A stretch of DNA of 64,000 bases, from the NCBI RefSeq assembly GCF_000739775.1, contig NZ_BBJH01000008.1:208632-272631 (forward strand), written 5' to 3'. Made by a program: the position numbers and the translations under genes. This DNA comes from Paraburkholderia heleia NBRC 101817. GTDB taxonomy: Bacteria; Pseudomonadota; Gammaproteobacteria; Burkholderiales; Burkholderiaceae. This document shows, one piece after another, positions 35,370 to 44,740 of this stretch (its first letter is position 1; every line of letters starts with the position of its first letter). Below the pieces are notes generated by a model that was not told the DNA's origin, ran no database searches, and saw only the letters and a program-made list of their open reading frames with translations.

Positions 35370-36056
35370 GCCGCGCCGACGCGCCGTAACCGGCACACCG
35401 CGCCACTTGCGCCAGCATTGTGGAGTCATGCCCGTGATATCCCGGAAGGCGCGCGAAAAATGCGCATGGCTGCTGAAACCACAGATCCGGGCAATATCGC
35501 TCAATGTCAGGTCGGGATCGGTCAGCATGTTCCTCGCGCGTTTGATTCGAATGCGAAGCAGCCATCGTTTGGGCGTCTCGCCCGTTTCGCCGTTTATCGC
35601 CCGCGCGAGGTTCTGACGCGAAATGCCCAGCGCCTGGGCGAGCCCGGAAGGCGTAAGGCCTTGCGCGGGCGAACCGGCGATCCAGCCAAGCGTACTCAGC
35701 CGCTGCGCTGTGCTGAGCCCAGGGCCGCGACGATCGAGCAGCAATGCGAGACGATCTGCACCGTCAATGCATGCGGCGCTCGCCATCAACAGGCCGTGCA
35801 GGACTCCTCGTGTGCCCGCATGCGTCGCCGCGAGCGCGTCGCGCATCAGCGCGCCGAGGCTCACGCGTTGCGGACTGCCTTGCAAGAGGTGATCGATCAG
35901 CGTATCGAAGTCACGTAGCAAGGCGTCTTCGGGCAGCCATTCGCCGCGCTCGCCGCCAACGCGCTCGAGCAACGCCAGAATGAGCCGCGCCTCATGCGAT
36001 AGATTCGCGTTGTCCTTTAAGTTCTCTGGCGATCGACGAATACGGGATGACGGCAC
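35355..36056 (-). CDS. AraC-family regulator with short N-terminal domain
   Basis: A 233-residue protein. The last 100 residues are an AraC-type helix-turn-helix pair (LTPSGLAQALGISRQNLARA, LTLSDIARICGFSSHAHFSR, DITGMTPQCWRKW). The first 130 residues are helical (VLHGLLMASAACIDGADRLA) with no recognised sensing fold. The open frame starts with GTG at 36056, with GGAA five bases upstream; a later start is possible. The 3' end overlaps ATPase regulator 2 by 15 bases. Compared with the AraC at 32791 it is a different subfamily, so the two AraC/ATPase pairs are not a simple tandem duplication. Confidence 0.85.
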   Translation of the reverse strand: MPSSRIRRSPENLKDNANLSHEARLILALLERVGGERGEWLPEDALLRDFDTLIDHLLQGSPQRVSLGALMRDALAATHAGTRGVLHGLLMASAACIDGADRLALLLDRRGPGLSTAQRLSTLGWIAGSPAQGLTPSGLAQALGISRQNLARAINGETGETPKRWLLRIRIKRARNMLTDPDLTLSDIARICGFSSHAHFSRAFRDITGMTPQCWRKWRGVPVTARRRGSSRS

Positions 36057-36286
36057 GATTTTTCCAGGCGGATTCCTGTTGATTGCGATTTCGCACTATA
36101 GGCAGCGACGTCATCAGGCGCAAGCGTGAATGGCGCGCAAAAGCAGCGACGATGCGGCATCAACGGCGTACGCGCGCTCCATTCTGGAGCAAACAGGTTG
36201 CCACAAACTTCGTTAAAAGTCCTGAATGGAGCGCTGAATTGCGGTACGTTTTTCGGCTTGCCGCGACGTCGTGCCGACCGCCGGGA

Positions 36287-37432
36287 TCAGCATGCCAGGG
36301 CCAGCTTTACGATCAGACCCGGCGTGTTGTCCTCGAGCCGCAGCGTGCCGCCGTGCAAGGCCGCCACCCCTTTGACGAGCGCGAGTCCGAGACCGACTCC
36401 GGGCGTCCCGCGGCTCGCGTCGCCGCGATAGAACCGTTCGGTTACCCTGACTTTCTCGCCATCCGGAATACCGGGACCATCGTCAGCCACCGCAACTTCA
36501 ATCGAGCCGCCGGCACGGCTCAGGCGAACATCCACGTGCGTGCCCGCAAACTTCAGCGCATTGTCGATGAGATTGCCGATAGCCTGGGCGAGCAACAGAG
36601 GATCGACCAGCGCGGGCAAGCTGTCCGGGCCACTCGGGGTGAGCACGAGGCCGCGCAGCTCCGCCAGCGGCTGATAGAATTCCACCGCCTCGCCGACGAT
36701 GTGAGCGACATCGCTTTGCACGAATCCCGACTTGCGTACGCCCGCATCGATTTCCGCGAGCCGCAGCAGCGCGTTGAAAATACCGATGACGCGGTCGATG
36801 TCGCCCAACGCGCCTTCCAGCCGTTCGAGCGTATCGCCGTCGACCTTCTTCTTGAGGTCGAGGATCATCGACTCCATCCTGAAGCGGAGTTCGGTCAGCG
36901 GGGTGCGTAGATCGTGAGCGATGGCATTCGATGTATTGCGCACGCTGTTGATCATTTCGATCAATGCCTCCTGCGCGGCCTCGCGGCAGCGCACCTCTTC
37001 CTGAAGCCGTGCGTTCTGCTCTATCAAGGCTTTCTGCAGGCGTCCCAGCTTAAGATGCGTCTTGACCCGCGCGAGCAGCTCCTCCATTTGCAGCGGCTTG
37101 GTCACGTAGTCGACCGCCCCGACGTGGAAGCCGGCCGTTTTGTCTTCCGTCTGCGAAAGCGAGGTCATGAAAATGACGGGGACCGCGCGGGTGCGCGGAT
37201 TCTCCTTGAGCCTGCGGCACACCTCGAAACCGTCCAGCCCAGGCATCATCACGTCGAGCAGTATCAGGTCAGGCCGCACGAGATCCGCGCGACTGAGCGC
37301 TTCTTCGCCGTCGCGGGCAATCGACACACGCAGATCATTGCCTTCGAGAAAGTCGACCACCAGGCCCAGATTCGACGCCGTATCGTCGACAACCAGAACA
37401 AGCGGCGCAATGCTGTCGAGTTTCTCTGTCAT
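36287..37432 (-). CDS. Receiver-histidine kinase (hybrid), last gene of phosphorelay operon
   Basis: A 381-residue signalling protein in the order receiver then kinase. The receiver (residues 10-125) has the phospho-acceptor Asp60 in LILLDVMMPGLDGFEVC and the conserved Lys in VTKPLQMEELLARVKT. A short coiled coil leads to the dimerisation domain with the phospho-His near residue 172 (NAIAHDLRTPLTELRFRM), then the ATPase domain (LIDNALKFAG, VADDGPGIPDGEKVRV, GVGLGLALVKGVAALHGG). No membrane segments, so it is cytoplasmic. Its start overlaps the preceding kinase gene by four bases. An N-terminal receiver suggests it is driven by an upstream kinase. Confidence 0.92.
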   Translation of the reverse strand: MTEKLDSIAPLVLVVDDTASNLGLVVDFLEGNDLRVSIARDGEEALSRADLVRPDLILLDVMMPGLDGFEVCRRLKENPRTRAVPVIFMTSLSQTEDKTAGFHVGAVDYVTKPLQMEELLARVKTHLKLGRLQKALIEQNARLQEEVRCREAAQEALIEMINSVRNTSNAIAHDLRTPLTELRFRMESMILDLKKKVDGDTLERLEGALGDIDRVIGIFNALLRLAEIDAGVRKSGFVQSDVAHIVGEAVEFYQPLAELRGLVLTPSGPDSLPALVDPLLLAQAIGNLIDNALKFAGTHVDVRLSRAGGSIEVAVADDGPGIPDGEKVRVTERFYRGDASRGTPGVGLGLALVKGVAALHGGTLRLEDNTPGLIVKLALAC

Positions 37433-39675
37433 GCCGGTTCTCTTCCATTCCAATGCCGCTCGATGAACGCGAGCAGTTCTCTCGATTCGAAATTTTCGGC
37501 GAGCCGACGTACCCGTAGCACGAATGCCTGGTAACGCCCGTCGCTTTCCAGTAGCGCATTGGCGTGACGCATGACATCGCGCATCTGCCCCCGCAACGCC
37601 AGACGATGCAAAATTTCCATGTCCTCGTGCAAGGGAACGGCCAGCGGCGCGCCCGTGCCGAGGCCCACTGGAACGGACGGCAAAGGCATGGAAGTGCCAG
37701 CCGCCGGCTCGTGCGCCGCAGTGTCGATGTCCTGACTCCCCGTGCCATCCGCGCCGCACGCTGCACATACCGAATCGCCCGGTACCTGCACCGCGAGATC
37801 GAACCAGAAGCGGCTCCCTCGGCCAAGTTCGCTCTCCACATGAATCTCGCTGCCCATGAGCCATACAAGCTGTTGACTGATGGACAGGCCAAGACCCACG
37901 CCCGCGCTGCGCCGCTCGGTATCGCCCGCCTGCTCGAACGGCCTGAACACGCGCTCCAGCTGGTCGCGCGTAATGCCCACGCCGGTGTCCGATACCTCGA
38001 ACCGCAGGAGGCCGGGGCTGATCTGTCTTACCGCGAATGTGACCTCGCCTTCGTCCGTGAATTTCACGGCATTCGAAAGCAGGTTGAGCAACACCTGGCG
38101 CAGGCGCTTTTCGTCGACCCGAATCACGGCCGGCAGGCAACGCGCGATCACGCGGGTCTGCGTCAGGCCTTTCTCCCTCGCCCGCACAGCGACCATGTCC
38201 GCAAGCATTTCCAGAAACGGCGCGAGCAGCACATCGGCCAGTTGCAGTTCGGTCTGGCCCGCGCCGATACGCGCAAACTCCAGCAAGTCGTTTATCAGCG
38301 TCAACAGATGTGTTCCGCTTTGCTCGATGACTGCGACGTGCGACCTGTGGCGGGGTACGAGCGTGTCGTCGTGGCGCAGGACCTGTGCATAGCCGAGGAT
38401 GCCGTTCAGCGGAGTGCGCAGCTCGTGGCTGATATTGGCGAGGAATTCATCTTTGGCTTTATTTGCGGCCTCCGCCTCGTCTCGCGCCACGCGCAGCGCC
38501 TGTTCAGCGCGCTTGAGAGCGGTAATGTCGATCAACGTGCCGCTCAGGCAGACAGCCGCCCCATCGGCATGCCTGCGCGGCGCGCCGCGCGTGAGAACCC
38601 ATCGGTATGAGCCGTCGCGGTGCAACAGGCGGTGCTCGATCGCCAACGCTCCGCCGCTTTCGGCCTGGTTCCTGAACGCCTCGCCAAAGCGGTTGAGGTC
38701 GTCGGGATGGACGAGTTCCATGAACCGCTCGAAGCTGGGAGCGCCGGCATGCTCGCCATAGCCAAGCCACTCGTGCGCGTTCCAGCAGCGCAGCACCCAA
38801 TGGCGCTCGTCTTCGCCATCGAGTTCGAGATCCCATACGCCGACGTTGGACCCCTGCATGGCAGCGTCCAGTCGCGCGTTGGTTGCGCGCAGTATCTCCG
38901 CTTGCGCCGCGCGCCGTGTTTGCGTCACGTCGCGGATGGCGAGCACCGCGCCGACGACCTGCCCCACATCATCGACTATCGGCGTGCCTCGGGCTTCGAC
39001 CGGAGCTTCGCGTCCATGCCTGCCGACCAGCCTGGTCCTGAGCGGCAAGTCGACCGGGGCCTGCCTGCCCAGAACCGCGGTGCCCCTGTCGCCCAGCGGC
39101 ACGTTCGTGTCCTCGTCGATCAGCACGAGCACCTCTGCGAGCGGCCGACCAGCGGCCTCCTCGCGCGACCATCCGGTCAACGCCTCGGCCACGGGATTGA
39201 TCAGCGTGATGCGCGATTCGCAGTCGGTCGCAATCACGCCGTCGCCAATACTGGCAAGCGTGACCGCATAGCGATGCTCGCTGTCGCGCAGCCGGCGCTC
39301 CGCACCATGCTTGTACAGCGCCATCTCCACGACAGTGCGCAGTTGCTGGTCTTCGAAGGGCTTCAGCACGTAGCCGAACGGTTCGGTGACGGTCGCGCGG
39401 CGGACTGTCTCCTCGTCCGCGTAGGCGGTGAGAAATACCACGGGCAGACCATGCGCCTCGCGTAGCCGCCTCGCCGTATCGATGCCGTCCAGGTTGCCTT
39501 CCAGACGCACGTCCATGAGCACGAGGTCCAGCGGCGCCTGCGCCGCCACCGCGATCGCCTCCTCGCCGCTCGCGACACTGCCCGCGATTGCATGCCCGCA
39601 GCGCACCAACTGCTGAGCGATATCGCGTGCCACCACACGATCGTCTTCCACGATGAGTATGCGCGCGGATGCCAT
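37429..39675 (-). CDS. Receiver-PAS-PAS-histidine kinase
   Basis: A 748-residue cytoplasmic protein. Order: receiver (Asp55 in LVLMDVRLEGNLDGIDTARR, Lys in YVLKPFEDQQLRTVVE), PAS domain 1 (YAVTLASIGDGVIATDCESR, ALTGWSREEAAGRPLAEVL), PAS domain 2 of the PAS_3 type (LDAAMQGSNVGVWDLELDGE, HRDGSYRWVLTRGAPRRHAD), a phospho-His near residue 416 (FLANISHELRTPLNGILGYA), the ATPase (NLLSNAVKFTDEGEVTFAV, DTGVGITRDQLERVFRPFEQ, GVGLGLSISQQLVWLMGSEI) and a 95-residue tail. The start at 39675 (MASARILIVEDDRVVARDI) is the natural receiver start. It lies 19 bp after the giant kinase gene. Confidence 0.93.
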   Translation of the reverse strand: MASARILIVEDDRVVARDIAQQLVRCGHAIAGSVASGEEAIAVAAQAPLDLVLMDVRLEGNLDGIDTARRLREAHGLPVVFLTAYADEETVRRATVTEPFGYVLKPFEDQQLRTVVEMALYKHGAERRLRDSEHRYAVTLASIGDGVIATDCESRITLINPVAEALTGWSREEAAGRPLAEVLVLIDEDTNVPLGDRGTAVLGRQAPVDLPLRTRLVGRHGREAPVEARGTPIVDDVGQVVGAVLAIRDVTQTRRAAQAEILRATNARLDAAMQGSNVGVWDLELDGEDERHWVLRCWNAHEWLGYGEHAGAPSFERFMELVHPDDLNRFGEAFRNQAESGGALAIEHRLLHRDGSYRWVLTRGAPRRHADGAAVCLSGTLIDITALKRAEQALRVARDEAEAANKAKDEFLANISHELRTPLNGILGYAQVLRHDDTLVPRHRSHVAVIEQSGTHLLTLINDLLEFARIGAGQTELQLADVLLAPFLEMLADMVAVRAREKGLTQTRVIARCLPAVIRVDEKRLRQVLLNLLSNAVKFTDEGEVTFAVRQISPGLLRFEVSDTGVGITRDQLERVFRPFEQAGDTERRSAGVGLGLSISQQLVWLMGSEIHVESELGRGSRFWFDLAVQVPGDSVCAACGADGTGSQDIDTAAHEPAAGTSMPLPSVPVGLGTGAPLAVPLHEDMEILHRLALRGQMRDVMRHANALLESDGRYQAFVLRVRRLAENFESRELLAFIERHWNGREPA

Positions 39676-39694
39676 GATGAAGCCCGTTGAGTCC

Positions 39695-42600
39695 TTAAAG
39701 TGTGAAGTGAATGACAAAGCGCGTCCCCGCGCCGTTGTCCCGCCGGACCGAGGCATGCAGCTGGCGGGCCAGGTCGGAAACGAGTTGCAAGCCGAGAGAA
39801 TCCGCCTCCTCGACGGAAAAATCGGCGGGCAATCCAATGCCGTCGTCGGATACGCTCAGGCTGCACCGACGCTCGCCGTCCGACATCAGCTGGACGCGCA
39901 GATTTCCACGCCGCCCCTGCGGAAAGGCATGTTTGAGCGCATTCGAGACGAGTTCGTTCACGATCATGCCGCACGCCACCGCCCGGTTCATGTCGAGTTG
40001 CACGTCGTCCACCCTCACGTCGAGGGACACGTTCAGCTGGCTCAATTCATAAACGCGGGAAAGATGCGCGCATAGATTGCGGATGTGAGACGCCATGTCG
40101 ATGCGCGCGAAATTCCCCGCCCGATACAGATTCTCGTGAACCATCGCCATCGAGCGCACCCGGTTTCTGCTGTCCAGGAAGCGTTCCGCCGTCGGCCTGT
40201 CTTCGGCGCGTGCCGCCTGGAGGTTGAGAAGGCTGCTGATCAACTGCAGGTTGTTTTTGACCCGGTGGTGCACCTCGTGCAACAAGGCGTCTTTTTCCTC
40301 GAGAAGCGCCTCGACCTCTTCCAGGCTTGCGTTCTCGATCGATATCGCGGCCTGCGATGCGAGCAGCCTGAGCACCGCCAGCCGGGAGAGCGTGAAAACG
40401 CCCGGTGCAAGTTCGTTCTCGAGATACAGGGCGCCGACCACCCGGTCCTGCTTGACGAGCGGCAGGGACAGCACGGAGCGTGCGGTGCGGCTGCTGAAGT
40501 ATTCGTCGGCGCCGAAGGGATTCTCCATCGAGGCATCGTCTACCAGCACCGGCTCGTGCGTGCGAAGACTGTGGTGGAGCATCGCGAGCGGCACGGCATC
40601 GGACGAAGCCGCGCGCCGGCCTACGTTGACCGTGTTGCCCTCGCGCAGCGCGCTGGCGTCCGCCTCGATCCAGAGCTGCTCCGCGTGCGGCAGGATCAAT
40701 AGCGCGCGCCGGGCGCCGGCGTGCTCGAGCACGATGGTCATCAGCGTGTGCATGAGCCGCTCCAGCACGCGCTCGCTGGAGATCGCCTGCGACGCCTCGA
40801 CGACCGTCTCCATCGCCAGTTGATTCGCCACCGGGCCGCCCGACCCGCTCGAGGTGTCCTCCGGCACGAGGCCCGGGTGGCGCGCGTCGAGCGCCCTGAC
40901 TTTCGCCATCGCCCCCCAGTTCAGGTACGCGAGCCGCGCGTTGCGCAGGTACACGACGCTGATAGCCGCGAACCCGTTGTCCGCATAGAACCGGCCGGCG
41001 GTCTCATTGGCAAGGCCCTCGACATGCAACAGACGCTGCTCGCGTGCCTGGCCGATTGCGTGCTCGTAGTGGCGCATGGCTTCAAACTCGCGTTTTTGCA
41101 CGCGCGCGAGTTCGGCCTCGACCAGCGCGGCGCGCGAGGCGAAGTTCGCGGGCGAGTGCCGGGCCCAGCCGCGCAGCTTCTCCACGTGGTCCGCCAGCGC
41201 GGCCTGGTTGTCAGCCTGGTCGGCGGCCTGTTCTGCGGGTGCAAGGCTGTCATGCCACTGCAGGCGCGCCAACGCACCGAAGAAGTGATATTCCGCGAGT
41301 TCGAAGTGGCCCGAAGTGGTCCACAACAACGGCGCTGCGCGCTTTTCCGCCTCTAGCGCGCCGCCAATGTCGCCGGCGAAAAAACGCGCCTGCAACTGCC
41401 GTATCCAGTACCAGCATGCCGCGATGGCGAGTGCGGGATTGCCTTCCAGATGCCGCTCCAGAGAAGCCTCATCCGCATGGTCCGCATGGGCAGACCCGAG
41501 CCAGGGCGCCAGCCCCCGCAGTCCGCGGATCAGCGACAACTGCGCGGTCATGATGTCGACGATCAGCCCGAACCCCGCGGCGCGGACGATACGCAAACGC
41601 TCGACGCCTTCGTCCTCGACGTCTGCAAGCGGATGGCCCGCCGCAAGCAGGCTCGTGACCAGACAGCAACTGCTGAAGCCAATGTAGGTGAGGTCGCCGC
41701 TCTGCGTTGCCGCTTCGAACGCCCGCCGCAATAGCGGTAGCCCCGCGCGCATGGGCTGTGTCCATGGCATCACGTGATAGGCGAAACACATGTACACGCG
41801 CGCCCTGAACCGCCCCAGCCCCCGCTCGTCCACGAGTGCCAGTCCGAGCCTGCCGAACTCGAAACCCGCGCGGTAGTCGCCGAAAATCGGGCCGGCCACC
41901 ATGCCCAGGTAGGCGAAACCCAGCGAAGACGCATCGGTATTGCCATGCCGGATGCTCAGGTTCGCCATGCGCGACAACACCAGACACACCAGGTTCTCGT
42001 CCGTGAAGAAGGCCGGCGGCAGCACGGCGGTCAGCACATTGAGCGTGGCCTCCAGCGTGTCGTCCTGGAGCAGCGGAAGGTCGATGAGGGAGGCGATCGT
42101 TCGCTGTCCGATCCGCTCGCGCAGCGCCGCGTACTCGGCAACGGCGGCCGCGCGGTCGGGATGCGCAACCCAGTCGATGCCGACCTCGCGCAGATAGCCG
42201 AGACAGATTTCGACAGCGGCCTGCATCCGATCGAGTGCCGTGTGGAGCGTCACACGAAGAAACGCGACGGCGGCCTTGTGCGGCACGTTGCTGGCGGCGG
42301 CTGCGAGCTCGCACAGACGTTCTTCGGCCAGCGCGGCGTTGCCCGTGAGGAATTCGCATTCGGCGCGCAGCAGTTCGAACGAGAATTTTTCGTGGTAGTG
42401 CGTCCGCCACGCGTCACTGCCGAGAATATCGCTTCCGAGCGTCAGATACGCGAGCGCAGAGCCATAGGCCGCAGAGCCCCTCGCGCGCCGGCCGGCGCGC
42501 AAGTTCAGACCGGCCACGCGCGCGCGCACTCCGAAGTCCTCGACGACATGAATCGCGCGGTTGTACTGGTTGACGATCTCGAAGATATTGAGCTCGACAT

Positions 42601-44698
42601 CCTGATCGTCGTCCTCGTTGTCCAGCATGGTCCCGATGCGCAGATGCGCAGATGCGCGATCCGCCTCGGCCATCAATGCGTACGCGGCCTCCTGAATCCG
42701 GTCGTGAACGAACGCGTAGCCATCGGCCTGCCGATACACGACGCCCTGGGCGACAGCTTCCGCGAGGGCTGCATCGATCGCTTCGCCCGACTGACCGCTC
42801 ACGCGCGCGAGAACCGCAGACGAAACACGGGCGCCAAGGCACGCGAAATCCACCAGCAAGCCGCGAGTCGCATCCGACAGGCGGCCAAGCTTGTCGACCA
42901 TCAGATCCACGACGCTGTCGGGAAAACTTCTACGCGCAATCCAATCCGCGTTGCACACCCATTCGCGACGCACCTTGTCAAACGTGAGAAAGCCTTCGTC
43001 CGCCAGCGCCTGCAGGAACTGCACGGCGAAAAAAGGATTCCCGCCAGTCTTGTCGAACATGACCTGCGCAAGTTGCACCGTGGCTGGCTGATCGCCGTGC
43101 ATCGCATCGCGCACGAGGCGGCCCACGTCTTTCACGCCGAGCGGAGCCAGCAACAGGTCATGAACGCGAACCCGCCCCGCGCGCATCGCATCGACTACCC
43201 GCGTCAGCGGGTGCGTGGGCCCGACTTCGTTGTCGCGAAACGCGCCGATGAGCAGCAGATCGCCGATGTCCTGGCCTTTACCCAATGCCTCGAGTACCGA
43301 GATCGTGCCGGCGTCCAGCCACTGGAGATCGTCCAGAAAAAGCACCAGTGGGCGCCCGGGAAAGGCGAAGGCGCCTATGAATCGCGTGAGCGCCGCGACG
43401 AACCGTGTCTGGGCATCCTGCGGCGGGAGTTCGGTAACCTGCGGCTGCGGGCCGACCAACTGTTCGAGTGCGGGAATCAGATCGACTATCAGCTGGCCGT
43501 GAGAACCCAGCGCGTCCTGTATGCGCCGCCGCCATGTGCCGATCTCCGCTTCTTCCTCGTCGAAAATCTGCTGCACGAGCGCAGCCAGGCACTGAGCCAT
43601 CGTTGCGTACGGAATATCCCGCTTGTACTGGTCGAATTTTCCTGCAGCGAACTGGCTGCCCGAACCCGACATCACCTGATGGAACGCCTCGACCAGCGAC
43701 GACTTGCCGATTCCCGAGTAGCCGGACACCAGAACGCATTCCGGCGAGCCGTCCCGGGCGACACGGTCGAAGGCCGCAACCAGCGCCCCCACGTCCGCTT
43801 CCCGCCCATACAGGCGCCCGGGAATAAACAAGCGGTCGTCCGAGTCGGCAGCGCCCAATGCGAACGGCTCGATGTGCGCTCCGCGCCGGCATTGCAGGGC
43901 GCAAAGCCGCAAGTCGTGCTCCAGGCCTCTCGCGGTCTGGTATCGGTCTTCAGCGGCTTTCGCGAGCAGTCGCTCGACGATGGCGGCAACGGCATCGGGC
44001 ACCTCCGGCGCGTATTCCTTGAGCGAGACAGGCTTTCTCGCCGTATGGCAGTGCAGCCACTCGGCGCCCGACTGGGCCAGAAAGGGGAATCGGCCAGTGA
44101 ACATCCAGTAGATAACGACCCCTAGCGAGTAGAGGTCGGAACGCGTATCGGGCCGCCGGTTGACGAGTCCGGTGCGCTCCGGCGCGACGTATGGAAGCGC
44201 GTCCGCGAACAGGAGCGGCTGCGGGACATCCCTGCCTGCGGCGTCGGCATCGGAAGACAACCCGAACCCGGTGAGCGCAACCCCGCCGGTTTTTGCGTTG
44301 ACCAGCAGGTGGGTGGGCCGGATGTCGTGATGGATGAGCCCGCGCGCATGCAATGCATCGAGCGCGGCCGCCGCGTTCGACGCTATCGCAAGCAACTGGC
44401 CGTGCGACATGAGGTGCGGCTGCATGGAAGCGAGAACGCTGCCGCCCGGATCCTCGAGAAAGAGTGTGGTGCGCCGGCTCTCCCGTAACAGCGCGTGCGG
44501 CTGGGTGAAGCGCGGACTGTCGAGCCGCGTGCGCAGCCCATAGGCGTTCTCCAGCAACGACAGGACTTCCGCAGAAGGCTGGCTTGCCGACGGCCGCGCG
44601 GCGAGCCGCGTTCGCGCCGCGCCCCGCGTTTTGACGCGTGACAGGACGAGCGCACCGTCGTCACACAACGTTTGAACGACCTGGTCTTCTCGATTCAT
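39695..44698 (-). CDS. Pseudokinase-AAA ATPase-helical repeat-GAF-histidine kinase (1667 residues)
   Basis: Order: Ser/Thr-kinase-like domain (about 40-270), AAA ATPase (290-600, Walker A GYSGIGKS at 326-333, Walker B LVLFLDDLQWLDAGTISVLE), about 600 residues of helical repeats, a GAF domain (about 1290-1440, VLERLMHTLMTIVLEHAGAR, LVKQDRVVGALYLENELAPG), then a HisKA_2/HATPase kinase (phospho-His near 1475 in LHEVHHRVKNNLQLISSLLN, MIVNELVSNALKHAFPQG). The kinase-like domain looks inactive: HRDLKPxN reads HHDIRPTH (123-130), DFG reads GFG (144-146), and no Gly-rich loop or VAIK lysine is apparent. Related multi-domain sensors occur in many proteobacteria. It lies 42 bp after the OmpR regulator gene and 19 bp before the next kinase. 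Confidence 0.92.
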   Translation of the reverse strand: MNREDQVVQTLCDDGALVLSRVKTRGAARTRLAARPSASQPSAEVLSLLENAYGLRTRLDSPRFTQPHALLRESRRTTLFLEDPGGSVLASMQPHLMSHGQLLAIASNAAAALDALHARGLIHHDIRPTHLLVNAKTGGVALTGFGLSSDADAAGRDVPQPLLFADALPYVAPERTGLVNRRPDTRSDLYSLGVVIYWMFTGRFPFLAQSGAEWLHCHTARKPVSLKEYAPEVPDAVAAIVERLLAKAAEDRYQTARGLEHDLRLCALQCRRGAHIEPFALGAADSDDRLFIPGRLYGREADVGALVAAFDRVARDGSPECVLVSGYSGIGKSSLVEAFHQVMSGSGSQFAAGKFDQYKRDIPYATMAQCLAALVQQIFDEEEAEIGTWRRRIQDALGSHGQLIVDLIPALEQLVGPQPQVTELPPQDAQTRFVAALTRFIGAFAFPGRPLVLFLDDLQWLDAGTISVLEALGKGQDIGDLLLIGAFRDNEVGPTHPLTRVVDAMRAGRVRVHDLLLAPLGVKDVGRLVRDAMHGDQPATVQLAQVMFDKTGGNPFFAVQFLQALADEGFLTFDKVRREWVCNADWIARRSFPDSVVDLMVDKLGRLSDATRGLLVDFACLGARVSSAVLARVSGQSGEAIDAALAEAVAQGVVYRQADGYAFVHDRIQEAAYALMAEADRASAHLRIGTMLDNEDDDQDVELNIFEIVNQYNRAIHVVEDFGVRARVAGLNLRAGRRARGSAAYGSALAYLTLGSDILGSDAWRTHYHEKFSFELLRAECEFLTGNAALAEERLCELAAAASNVPHKAAVAFLRVTLHTALDRMQAAVEICLGYLREVGIDWVAHPDRAAAVAEYAALRERIGQRTIASLIDLPLLQDDTLEATLNVLTAVLPPAFFTDENLVCLVLSRMANLSIRHGNTDASSLGFAYLGMVAGPIFGDYRAGFEFGRLGLALVDERGLGRFRARVYMCFAYHVMPWTQPMRAGLPLLRRAFEAATQSGDLTYIGFSSCCLVTSLLAAGHPLADVEDEGVERLRIVRAAGFGLIVDIMTAQLSLIRGLRGLAPWLGSAHADHADEASLERHLEGNPALAIAACWYWIRQLQARFFAGDIGGALEAEKRAAPLLWTTSGHFELAEYHFFGALARLQWHDSLAPAEQAADQADNQAALADHVEKLRGWARHSPANFASRAALVEAELARVQKREFEAMRHYEHAIGQAREQRLLHVEGLANETAGRFYADNGFAAISVVYLRNARLAYLNWGAMAKVRALDARHPGLVPEDTSSGSGGPVANQLAMETVVEASQAISSERVLERLMHTLMTIVLEHAGARRALLILPHAEQLWIEADASALREGNTVNVGRRAASSDAVPLAMLHHSLRTHEPVLVDDASMENPFGADEYFSSRTARSVLSLPLVKQDRVVGALYLENELAPGVFTLSRLAVLRLLASQAAISIENASLEEVEALLEEKDALLHEVHHRVKNNLQLISSLLNLQAARAEDRPTAERFLDSRNRVRSMAMVHENLYRAGNFARIDMASHIRNLCAHLSRVYELSQLNVSLDVRVDDVQLDMNRAVACGMIVNELVSNALKHAFPQGRRGNLRVQLMSDGERRCSLSVSDDGIGLPADFSVEEADSLGLQLVSDLARQLHASVRRDNGAGTRFVIHFTL

Positions 44699-44740
44699 GA
44701 CGCTGCCGCATGAGTTCGCGGCTTCATAGGGGGCTCGATT

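Noticed and set aside
36287..38140. 617-residue receiver-kinase with a long N-terminal extension
   Set aside because: The extra N-terminal residues are a shadow of the preceding kinase gene. The receiver begins normally at the ATG at 37432, which overlaps the upstream stop by four bases.
41774..44125. 783-codon plus-strand open frame inside the giant kinase gene
   Set aside because: The minus-strand frame holds several clear domains in order; the plus frame has none.
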